The translations under genes and the position numbers were made by a program. The notes beneath the pieces were generated by a model. That model ran no database searches, was not told the origin of the DNA, and worked only from the letters and a program-made list of their open reading frames with translations. Positions 40,949 through 48,481 of a stretch of DNA of 64,000 bases are shown here, piece by piece (position 1 is the first letter of the stretch; every line of letters begins with the position of its first letter). Source of the stretch: JAHBTB01 sp964451255 (GTDB taxonomy: Bacteria; Armatimonadota; Fimbriimonadia; Fimbriimonadales; Fimbriimonadaceae); assembly GCA_964451255.1 (NCBI GenBank), contig CAYVHL010000004.1, positions 103,435 through 167,434 on the forward strand. The letters are read 5' to 3'.

Positions 40949-43352
40949 GCGCCTGGAGTTCGGCGTGGAACTTGACGCGGAGTTCGACCTGCCGAATCAA
41001 AACTCCTTCCGACCATGGGGAAATCCGTTTGAGGCCTGCAGTAATCGCGCCAGCTAAATCCGCTTGACTGGTAGCCTCAAATGTGTGGGAGTGAGTCCGG
41101 TGATAGATCAGGTCCTCGGCACGTAACCGGAGGTCTGTCTTAGCTGCCGTCTTTCGAGTGCCGGCTTCTGCCCTTAATGCTTCCAGCACGCGTGAACTCC
41201 AAAGCGAAAAAGCCAAGTCGGGCACGGGCCGTCCACCTGAAACCAGCCTCAACCACACATCCGGATTTAGCGCAGCGCGAATTCGCCCGCTGTCCGCAGA
41301 AGCAACGATGAGTGTCGCGCCCGCCTTGCGCGCCAGCCGGCCAATTCCCCTAGCTACCATCACGGATGTCAGAGGATCAAGAAATGCACAAAATTCGTCC
41401 GCCAGCCATACCGGCTTGTGGCTGCTCGCCAACATGGCGGCGGCCACACGGTAACGTTGGCCATGGGAGAGCTGGCTCCGTCGCTTCAAATAGACCTTTG
41501 CTTCTGAAATGCCGGCTGCATTCAAGAAAAGGCATGCTTCCCGCGTCGATGTCCCGACGAGATCAATAACGGCAAGCTGCTCGCTGAAGTTGAGATCGAT
41601 GGCAGCAACGTGTTCAGCAAGGTCATCCGGCTCCAGGGCCCCATCTGTCAACGTCGTGTGTCTCATCAGTACATCAAGGATCGAAGTTTTGCCGCTACCA
41701 CTCGCACCTTCGATCAGCACGACCTGGCCAGGGAGGATGTCGAAAGTGAATCCATCCAAGACTTGGGAGGCTGCACCCGTTCCATCGAGTCCAAAAGCGC
41801 TGAGCACGTCTGCCTCGCGTGAACTGCCGGCCTTGCTCTTTAGTTTCCTCTGCAGTTGTCCAAGTCGATGCTGCATTGCGCTCAATTCAATGTGGCGCTT
41901 AGGGTCGGAAGCGTACGCTTCCGCAATGGCGGCGTCAAGCTCAGATCTCGACATGTCGAGTGAGAGCAGTAATGCTGCTCGAAGTCCATCTAATCTTTGG
42001 AGATCAGCCGAGATCTTCGTTGAACTATCTTCGATGGTCTCCTCGCTAGCGAGGACGACCTTAGAAGTACGCACAAGCTCTTCGGCGTAACTGGATGCTT
42101 CGCACGCAAATCGTCGAATAGGAGCGAACTCCATCTGTGCAAGCACATCAATGTCTTCGCACAGAAGACGAGCGGCTTCCCCGAGCCGGTTGCTAGCATG
42201 CCCAACAGCGTTTTCCACGCGATCAAAGCCGAGCAATTTAGAAAACTCACGAGGCGAAGATCCATTTCCATCGTAGGAGACAGTCGCACCGGTAAGTCGA
42301 ATGACAGGTGGCTTAAGCCGTGGAAGATCTGGCGGGGCTGTCGGGTCTGATTTTAGTCGTAGTTTATAGAGGCGATCTCGGACACTTGAAGGGCAGTTGG
42401 CCAAGGCGGCTGCGAAGTAAGGCTTCGGTGCCGAGGCAGTCATCTTCATTCTGTCAAGGCTTGATCGCCAATGTCCCGCTCCCATCTCGTGGGTCAGCTT
42501 TTCGGTGGGCGTGACAAGAACCTCATCTCTACCTAGCGTCTCGCCCGCGTAAGTCATGCCTCCGGCCGCAAACACAGGATGTAACCGACTCATTTCAGCA
42601 ACTGTCTCCACGAGCACAGGTTTCTTTCCGGCAGCATTCCAGTGCGTCTCAGCATAATCCAGAGCCCTCCTCACTAGCAATGCGCCCAGCCCCAGGCTCC
42701 TAAACTCAGGGTGCACGACTACCCTTGCAATTCGAACAACCCTGTCCACGTGTGCCAATCGCGCACTGGCATCCCACTCCATCAGTTCGTCGCGCGGGCG
42801 CGTGAGTAGAGGGGGCGAGTTAAGCATGATGTATCCGATAGCCCCTCCGTTGGGGCGCGAAACATCGGGCTCAGCCAGCCGTAGGACGAGCGCTGTCGAT
42901 CGCCCCCACATGCTCAGTGAACGGTAATGAAAAGTATTCAGCCACTTCACGGCTTCGAAGTCTTCACGGTGGATTACTTCGTGACAATACAATTTTAAGT
43001 TCGTTCCTTTGGCTAAGGAAACAACGTCATTTACTGCGAAGTAAGGCTTTACTGTGCACAGTGCCAAGCCGCCGGAACCATCGTCGCATACCTTTTGAAT
43101 CTGTGAGTTATCGTGGTTTACGAGGATGAAGTCTTGGGCTCTGGGCGTGCCGTCTTCTTTGGCCTCACGAGCGAATACATAGGTGTAAGGTGATACCTCC
43201 ACCTCGCGAGAAGCGCTCGCGTCGGCAAGACTCACCAGTTCGAGAAGCTTCCCCTGCTTTCTTTCTCTTACCTTATTTATGACCCAAAGGCCCGGGTAGC
43301 GCGCGAGCAGATCGGTCGTGCTCCATGATCGCGACTTTTCTAGCTCCGGCAT
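40908..43352 (-). CDS. GNAT acetyltransferase fused to an ABC-type ATPase
   Basis: An 814-aa fusion. Residues ~115-300 form a GNAT domain with the acetyl-CoA loop region VRIARVVVHPEFRSLGLGALLVRRAL (about 204-230). Residues ~380-520 are helical. Residues ~525-700 are an ABC ATPase with Walker A EGASGSGKTS (~547), signature LSHGQRYRVA (~624) and Walker B VWLADEFCAFLD (~650). The C-terminal 90 residues are basic and helical. No transmembrane segments and no transporter partner are seen, so this is a soluble NTPase-coupled acyltransferase. The phage Mu Mom protein, a GNAT-fold DNA modifier, is a precedent for such a role, but a DNA target is only inferred. Confidence 0.8.
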   Translation of the reverse strand: MPELEKSRSWSTTDLLARYPGLWVINKVRERKQGKLLELVSLADASASREVEVSPYTYVFAREAKEDGTPRAQDFILVNHDNSQIQKVCDDGSGGLALCTVKPYFAVNDVVSLAKGTNLKLYCHEVIHREDFEAVKWLNTFHYRSLSMWGRSTALVLRLAEPDVSRPNGGAIGYIMLNSPPLLTRPRDELMEWDASARLAHVDRVVRIARVVVHPEFRSLGLGALLVRRALDYAETHWNAAGKKPVLVETVAEMSRLHPVFAAGGMTYAGETLGRDEVLVTPTEKLTHEMGAGHWRSSLDRMKMTASAPKPYFAAALANCPSSVRDRLYKLRLKSDPTAPPDLPRLKPPVIRLTGATVSYDGNGSSPREFSKLLGFDRVENAVGHASNRLGEAARLLCEDIDVLAQMEFAPIRRFACEASSYAEELVRTSKVVLASEETIEDSSTKISADLQRLDGLRAALLLSLDMSRSELDAAIAEAYASDPKRHIELSAMQHRLGQLQRKLKSKAGSSREADVLSAFGLDGTGAASQVLDGFTFDILPGQVVLIEGASGSGKTSILDVLMRHTTLTDGALEPDDLAEHVAAIDLNFSEQLAVIDLVGTSTREACLFLNAAGISEAKVYLKRRSQLSHGQRYRVAAAMLASSHKPVWLADEFCAFLDPLTSVMVARGIGRLARKAGATLIVASADSGRIRAALNPDVWLRLVSGGRPVPDLAFSLWSSRVLEALRAEAGTRKTAAKTDLRLRAEDLIYHRTHSHTFEATSQADLAGAITAGLKRISPWSEGVLIRQVELRVKFHAELQALIGSGGRNRMPRR

Positions 43353-43561
43353 CTAAAACCCCTGGTGCGCTGCGTGCCGGGGCCGCTCGGATGTGAGTGC
43401 GAATTCCGGGCGTGCCTACTACGCAACTGGGGTCGTTTGAGCCCAAACACTTGCCTGATTCTACTTCGCATTGACGGTTTCCCCGGTTTCGATCTGAGGG
43501 TCTTGACGGTCCATATCGCGGCCCGCCACCATTATACAGGGCCTTGGAGTGGCCTTGTGCG

Positions 43562-45115
43562 ATGAAGCTCGTTCTGTTTGACGGACATGACACAATCGGT
43601 GGAGCAAAATTCGGCCTCCAAAGCGGCGGCACTTCGTTGCTATTGGATTTCGGACTGAACTTCAGCACGTTCGGTCGACTCTTCGGTGAGTTCCTGCAGC
43701 CCCGTGGCTGTCGCGGCCTTCACGACCTTTGGCATACCGGGCTGATCCCGCCGTTCAACGGTTCCTATCGGCCAGATCTGTTCCCAGCTGACTTTCGCCC
43801 ATCGGAAGCTATGAAGTTCACGCCAGACGCTGTGGTTGTCACCCACGCGCACCTGGACCATATGGGCTTGCTCGGAGCGATTCGGCCAGACATCCCGATC
43901 GCCTGTTCGTCAACTACAGCCATGATCATGAAGTCGCTTCAGGACACGGGCCAGAGCGTCTGCCATCAGGAATACGCCTATGCTGTGCCCCGGGTCGGCA
44001 ACGGATCGACCTCAACCATCAAGTCTTCACCCTACACAACTCCGGCTATCTCACGTCCCCTGCTGACCCTCGATGGTTGCCCTGCGGAGGCGGCCCAGTT
44101 CTGGAACACGTCGCACAACGGCCGATCGATTTCCCCTGGCGTCGTTAGCTCTGATGTCACGACCCTCGGCACCTTCGGGATTCGCTGCTTTCCCGTGGAT
44201 CACTCCGTTCCCGGGTGCATTGCGGTCGAGGTCCGCGACGAGAGCACACGCCTTATATATACAGGTGACCTGCGAACTCACGGGCGCCACGGCGCAGACA
44301 CACGCTCGTTCATCGATGACCTTGAGGCGAATCCGCCAGATGTCCTTCTGGTCGAGGGAACTAGGATCGGTCGAGCAGGAGATCGGCTGGTGACCGAGTG
44401 CGAGGTGGCTGAACGTGCCTTGGAGATCGTGCATGCGTCGGTAGGTCGGCTCGTAATCGCCGACTTCGGTGGCCGGCAGATGGAGCGGTTGGCCAGCTTC
44501 GCTGATGTCGCCAACCAACTCGATCGCCGGTTACTCATCTCCACCAAGGACGCCCACCTACTGGAGGCGATCGCTCTGGCTGACTCAGATTACGACCTGC
44601 TGGGGGAGCGCCGCGTGGGTATTTATGCCGATCCGCGTGCTGTCGAGCAAAAGTGGGAGCAACGCCTCCGCTCGGTGTTCAAGGACCTGCTCGTGTATCC
44701 GGCCGAAGTGGCCCATGATCCTGCCTCGTACGTTCTGGCGTTCTCCGTTTGGGACATGCCTGAGATGCTCGACCTCGCCTGCGACTCGGCGGTCTACATC
44801 TACAGCTCCAGCGAGGCATACGGCGAAGACAGCCGTCTTCAGCTCTTTCAGCTGTGGAACTGGATCGGGCAACTCCGCATGGAGCTTCACGGGTTCATTT
44901 GGGAAGGCGGCGAGACCGGCAAACCCATCTTCACTCCGGGCCTGAACGCGAGCGGGCACATCGACGAGGCATCCCTGAAGGAGATGTTGCTGCGGGTACA
45001 GGCTCCGATTGTCGTGCCGGTGCATACCGAACGGCCGGATTGGTTTGCCGAGACACTCTCCGGCACCCGGAGCAGGGTGGCGCGCGCTGACAATCGCGGG
45101 CGAGTGCTGATTTGA
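43562..45115 (+). CDS. MBL-fold hydrolase, RNase J-like
   Basis: A 517-aa metallo-beta-lactamase-fold protein. The zinc motif HAHLDH is at residues 95-100 in VVVTHAHLDHMG. It is followed by FPVDHSVPG, LIYTGDLRTHG and the C-terminal VPVHTERPDWF. The layout (MBL core, beta-CASP-like middle, then PVHTE) resembles RNase J-type ribonucleases or DNA nucleases. ATG 43562 is preferred to TTG 43544. It is the first gene after the defence block on its right side. Confidence 0.78.
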   Translation: MKLVLFDGHDTIGGAKFGLQSGGTSLLLDFGLNFSTFGRLFGEFLQPRGCRGLHDLWHTGLIPPFNGSYRPDLFPADFRPSEAMKFTPDAVVVTHAHLDHMGLLGAIRPDIPIACSSTTAMIMKSLQDTGQSVCHQEYAYAVPRVGNGSTSTIKSSPYTTPAISRPLLTLDGCPAEAAQFWNTSHNGRSISPGVVSSDVTTLGTFGIRCFPVDHSVPGCIAVEVRDESTRLIYTGDLRTHGRHGADTRSFIDDLEANPPDVLLVEGTRIGRAGDRLVTECEVAERALEIVHASVGRLVIADFGGRQMERLASFADVANQLDRRLLISTKDAHLLEAIALADSDYDLLGERRVGIYADPRAVEQKWEQRLRSVFKDLLVYPAEVAHDPASYVLAFSVWDMPEMLDLACDSAVYIYSSSEAYGEDSRLQLFQLWNWIGQLRMELHGFIWEGGETGKPIFTPGLNASGHIDEASLKEMLLRVQAPIVVPVHTERPDWFAETLSGTRSRVARADNRGRVLI

Positions 45116-45203
45116 TCCAAAGAATCTTGGACTTGCAGGTCGCGAATCCACCTCCTCCTAAACATGATACGACGCGCCTTGCATGGCGCCGAGGAGAACT
45201 GTC

Positions 45204-45419
45204 ATGTATGTCGATTTCCAGGTTGCGTTTGCCCTCTTCCTCAGAAGCTGGGCGATGGTAACGGAGTGGCGGCCGAACCCGCCCCGGGTGTCAAGGTGGT
45301 CCGGCGGGCATTCCATGGACGAGGCCTGGCAATGCCTTGAGGACCCGTCCGGGCCGAGCTGTCTCCCGGAAGTGCCCGAAGAGCGTGAGCCATTCGACCT
45401 GCTCGGAGAAGACTGGTGA
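45204..45419 (+). CDS. Small unknown protein
   Basis: 71 aa from ATG 45204, seven bases after GAGGAG. Sequence MYVDFQVAFALFLRSWAMVTEW..., acidic C-terminus (EVPEEREPFDLLGEDW). It overlaps the next start (GTGA, 45416-45419). No family is recognised. Confidence 0.55.
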   Translation: MYVDFQVAFALFLRSWAMVTEWRPNPPRVSRWSGGHSMDEAWQCLEDPSGPSCLPEVPEEREPFDLLGEDW

Positions 45420-45871
45420 GCCTAACCCTTCGCGAGTGGCTCATCGTAAGCGGACCGCCCGACGAGCTCGAGCGGTTCGAGCGCGGCATCGCGATTGCCA
45501 ACAGCTCTGCCGGAGATGACATTGTCATTAACGTCGGAGGAGGTGGGAAGGCAAGCGGCCGGTTGGAAGCGTTACGACGTGAGCCGACCTTGCTTGAGCT
45601 TAGGTTGGTCTCGAATGACAGATACATCGTTCACGCGCTATGGGTAATGAGTTGGACCTTTCCCGACCTGCTCATCGCCAACCGTGCAACTGCGGTAGAC
45701 GACGTGGGAGACGGCGTGGTGGTTGTCAAGGACGGCCATGAACTCATGTCGGTCACCTTAGATGACCGAGTTGGACCGGAGGAGTGTGACCACGCTTGGA
45801 GAACCGCCGTCGGGCTATGCGCCTCACACGCGGGTCTCCTGCCCGGCCATGACCCTTTCGGCGGTCGATGA
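45416..45871 (+). CDS. Unknown 151-aa protein
   Basis: Start GTG 45416 overlaps the preceding stop. It reads MSLTLREWLIVSGPPDELERFERGIAIANSSAG...IVINVGGGGKASG; alternating beta and helix pattern. No family is recognised. It belongs to a four-gene run (45204-47007) of unknown proteins. Confidence 0.5.
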   Translation: MSLTLREWLIVSGPPDELERFERGIAIANSSAGDDIVINVGGGGKASGRLEALRREPTLLELRLVSNDRYIVHALWVMSWTFPDLLIANRATAVDDVGDGVVVVKDGHELMSVTLDDRVGPEECDHAWRTAVGLCASHAGLLPGHDPFGGR

Positions 45872-46021
45872 TGCCGGAAGCCCGGATTGCCTAAGGGCCG
45901 ATTCTGAACCCGCGAAAGATCCTAATTTCAGGGCTCGAAAAAACCGCGCGTTCAACCCGCGCTGCTCGACGCGATAACTCCAGTAGGGACGCCGTAAGGG
46001 GCGCCTCAAGGAGAACAACAT

Positions 46022-46531
46022 TTGGGAGCAGATTTGATACTTTGCCACTACTCGAGGCTGGATGAGATGCAGGATCGCAAGCCCACCGAGCGGTACGCCG
46101 CGCTCATCCCGAGCCTCCCGGTGTCTCACCACCTCTACGACTCTTACGGGCAGTCCAATCTCAATCGACTCGGGTTGAGTTGGATCTCCGACATCAGGCC
46201 GGTCACAGCGATCGTGCATCGGTACGAAGACCCGGATGGCGGATTCATGTTTATCCGAGGCATTTCGCTGCCGACCTGCGAGTCTCTGGTAGGCCACTTC
46301 AGGAGCGCAGAAGTTATCACCGGTGGCATCCCGATCTCGGCGGAGTCGCGTGAGCGCGTCGGAGTCATCATCTCAAACGACTCCGATCCGGAACGGGTCC
46401 AGCCGCCTCCGCTGCCCTACCGGTCCCTTTCCGAGAAGGACCGAGCGGCCGTCGAGAGTTGGCGTGCCGAAGCGGTTGCCTTCTTGGAGCTGGCGATCGC
46501 GACCAAGGAGATGCCGCTGTGCAGCCTGTAG
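46022..46531 (+). CDS. Unknown 169-aa protein
   Basis: TTG 46022 with AAGGAG eight to thirteen bases before it. It reads MGADLILCHYSRLDEMQDRKPTERYAAL..., with a His/Tyr-rich middle. No family is recognised. Its 3' end overlaps the next gene start. Confidence 0.5.
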   Translation: MGADLILCHYSRLDEMQDRKPTERYAALIPSLPVSHHLYDSYGQSNLNRLGLSWISDIRPVTAIVHRYEDPDGGFMFIRGISLPTCESLVGHFRSAEVITGGIPISAESRERVGVIISNDSDPERVQPPPLPYRSLSEKDRAAVESWRAEAVAFLELAIATKEMPLCSL

Positions 46532-47007
46532 AGGTTATCCGAGCGAGACTCAACGCACCACTGCCTCCGGGCGGCATGCGCGAGCGATTGACGATCTACG
46601 CGAGTACCGACTGGCTCTACGACTTGGAGCCGGCGGTGCGGAGCCAAATTCGGACAATTGGGGGGCAGGAGGTCATTCAGCTACAGTTTGGCCTCTTCCG
46701 AATCTTCAAGGGCCTGACCGTCAACTCGTCGTGTCTGACGCTGCAGACCGAGGGCGACACTCGCTCAAGCTTGTTCGCCCTCACTCACCTCGATGAAGCC
46801 GATCTGCCCTACGGAGCGGTGCTGGAGACCGAGCATCTGCAGAGTGGCTCCCGGTGGCTCTACGGTGAGGTGGCGAGAGAGCCGCTCTTCCTCAGACGAT
46901 ACGCCATCGCTTCTATGGGAGGTCGGCGCACTAAGTCGTTCACCCGCTCGTTCCAAAAGGACGCCCGCGAGCTGCGAGAGAAGGTGAGGCTCCTAACGCC
47001 CAAGTGA
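46519..47007 (+). CDS. Unknown 162-aa protein
   Basis: GTG 46519 is chosen for AAGGAG at 46505-46510, eight bases upstream; an earlier in-frame ATG (46459) has no such site. It reads MQPVEVIRARLNAPLPPGGMRERLTIYASTDWLY..., beta-rich in the middle, with a basic C-terminus (RELREKVRLLTPK). No family is recognised. Confidence 0.5.
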   Translation: MQPVEVIRARLNAPLPPGGMRERLTIYASTDWLYDLEPAVRSQIRTIGGQEVIQLQFGLFRIFKGLTVNSSCLTLQTEGDTRSSLFALTHLDEADLPYGAVLETEHLQSGSRWLYGEVAREPLFLRRYAIASMGGRRTKSFTRSFQKDARELREKVRLLTPK

Positions 47008-47092
47008 GCCAGCCGGGCTGCCAACTCGGAATCGGCAGCCCGGCTACCCGAAGCGCACGGACAAGCAATACCGAAGCAATGTCGGCTCACGC

Positions 47093-47437
47093 CTACGACC
47101 CGGCATCGAGTGCCCGAAGGAGTCGATGAAATGCGGCGATCGGCTCCACGCCAACCGCTTTGGTGATGTCAAGGAACTCCACCACATCCAAGGTTCTATC
47201 CCCTCGCTCGATGCGTGCGATGAAGGTGGGGTTTTCCTGTAGCGATCGGGAAAGCCCCCTTTGGCTCATTCCGGCCTCGGTCCTCAATTCTCGTATCAAC
47301 TCGCGCAGGACATCCTGCTCACGTCTGCCCAGACTTTGCCTATTTCTTCTGCCCAACAGTGGCAAAGCTGAACCAGGCCGTGTATATAACTTATACTCAT
47401 GCTCGTCAGAACTACGTTCGTTGGCCTGCTCGCCCAC
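47093..47437 (-). CDS. XRE-family helix-turn-helix regulator
   Basis: 114 aa with a clear HTH_3 domain at 45-103: LIRELRTEAGMSQRGLSRSLQENPTFIARIERGDRTLDVVEFLDITKAVGV. It overlaps the 5' end of the plus-strand lipoprotein gene (47399). A shorter TTG start at 47358 would avoid the overlap. It may repress that gene or the unknown genes on its other side. Confidence 0.8.
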   Translation of the reverse strand: MGEQANERSSDEHEYKLYTRPGSALPLLGRRNRQSLGRREQDVLRELIRELRTEAGMSQRGLSRSLQENPTFIARIERGDRTLDVVEFLDITKAVGVEPIAAFHRLLRALDAGS

Positions 47438-48124
47438 ATGGCGATCATTCTTTGCTTTGGCCTGACCGGTTGCAGCAAACTGAAGCGCGAGACAGCCAAC
47501 GAATCACTATCCAACCTGATCGTGGGAGTTTGGCGCGCACCCCAAGGCGGGGGCATTACCCTTAACGACGACGGCACCTACGAAGCGGACCTGATCTCCG
47601 TCAAGGTGCAGGGGAAGTGGGAAATCGACAAGCCTTGGCTCCGCCTCTACGCCAGCAATGGCGCTCGAACGGATTGGACGCTGGACAGTTGGGACTTCAA
47701 GGCGTCGCCGAACTGGCTGGTCGTCGTCACGGGCTTCGAAAAGACCACGTTCTATCGTGGAGGTCTTCCGGCGCAACAGGCACCTGCTCCAGGTAGCACC
47801 GCGATGCAGGCCGCACCGCAATCACGAAGAAGCTACGTTCCTCCTCCACCCATCTGGCAATCTCCAAGTCGGTCAATCACATGTTCGTCGTGCAACGGAA
47901 GCGGCAGGTGCTTGAGCTGCAACGGATCAGGACATGTCGCCTGCTACCGGTGCAACGGAAGCGGCCAGACTCAAGCGGTTCGCTCGTCTTCAGATCCGAT
48001 GGGCGACTGGTCGATGGAGACATGCTCCGCATGTGGCGGGACAGGCATCGGTGACGCATGCGTTGTTTGCGGCGGCTCAGGCCGATGCAGCGTGTGCCGC
48101 GGAACCGGAAGCCTCCGACTGTAG
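47399..48124 (+). CDS. Lipoprotein with six DnaJ-type CXXCXGXG motifs
   Basis: 241 aa. The lipobox GLTGC puts the lipid on Cys25. Residues 40-120 form a beta-rich domain (VWRAPQGGGITLNDDGTYEADLISVKVQGKWEI). A Pro-rich linker follows. The C-terminus has six CXXCXGXG or CXXCXGXG-like motifs: CSSCNGSG, CLSCNGSG, CYRCNGSG, CSACGGTG, CVVCGGSG and CSVCRGTG. These bind zinc in DnaJ. TATAAC ends eight bases before the ATG. Confidence 0.8.
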   Translation: MLVRTTFVGLLAHMAIILCFGLTGCSKLKRETANESLSNLIVGVWRAPQGGGITLNDDGTYEADLISVKVQGKWEIDKPWLRLYASNGARTDWTLDSWDFKASPNWLVVVTGFEKTTFYRGGLPAQQAPAPGSTAMQAAPQSRRSYVPPPPIWQSPSRSITCSSCNGSGRCLSCNGSGHVACYRCNGSGQTQAVRSSSDPMGDWSMETCSACGGTGIGDACVVCGGSGRCSVCRGTGSLRL

Positions 48125-48481
48125 GGCTGCCCCGGGTGTCTGCTCATGGCCCGGCTCGATGGTCGTGAATTTCACGCCTGCGAACGTCAGTCCACCAGGT
48201 GACCGATCGGCGCTGCCGGACGGCACGGCAAGAATCAGTTTGTCGGGATGAGCACAAATCAGTTCCGCAACGGTTCCTTCCAGCGATTCCTCAAAAGGAA
48301 CGAGGACCGGAAGTCTCTGCCCACTGCCAAACGTACAAATGATCATTGCCGCCGCGCCAGCACCCAATAGGGCGCCGACGATCTCGGAAAATTCGCCCGG
48401 CTGCAATCCGATCTCCTCCGTAAAATCAGATCCGAATAGAGGCGCACTTTGGGACGCCTTCGACTTGAACGATTTCCTCAT
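48077..48481 (-). CDS. Unknown 134-aa protein coupled to the large serine recombinase
   Basis: Starts at ATG 48481, whose ATG overlaps the recombinase stop (ATGA). It reads MRKSFKSKASQSAPLFGSDFTEEIGLQPGEFSEIVGALLGAGAAAMIICTFGSGQRLPVLVPFEESLEG; no family is recognised. The end overlaps the lipoprotein gene by 48 bases on the other strand. Coupling suggests an accessory factor of the recombinase. Confidence 0.5.
   Translation of the reverse strand: MRKSFKSKASQSAPLFGSDFTEEIGLQPGEFSEIVGALLGAGAAAMIICTFGSGQRLPVLVPFEESLEGTVAELICAHPDKLILAVPSGSADRSPGGLTFAGVKFTTIEPGHEQTPGAALQSEASGSAAHAASA

Noticed and set aside
40908..43352. An ABC transporter
   Set aside because: There are no membrane segments and no permease gene; the ATPase is fused to a GNAT domain.
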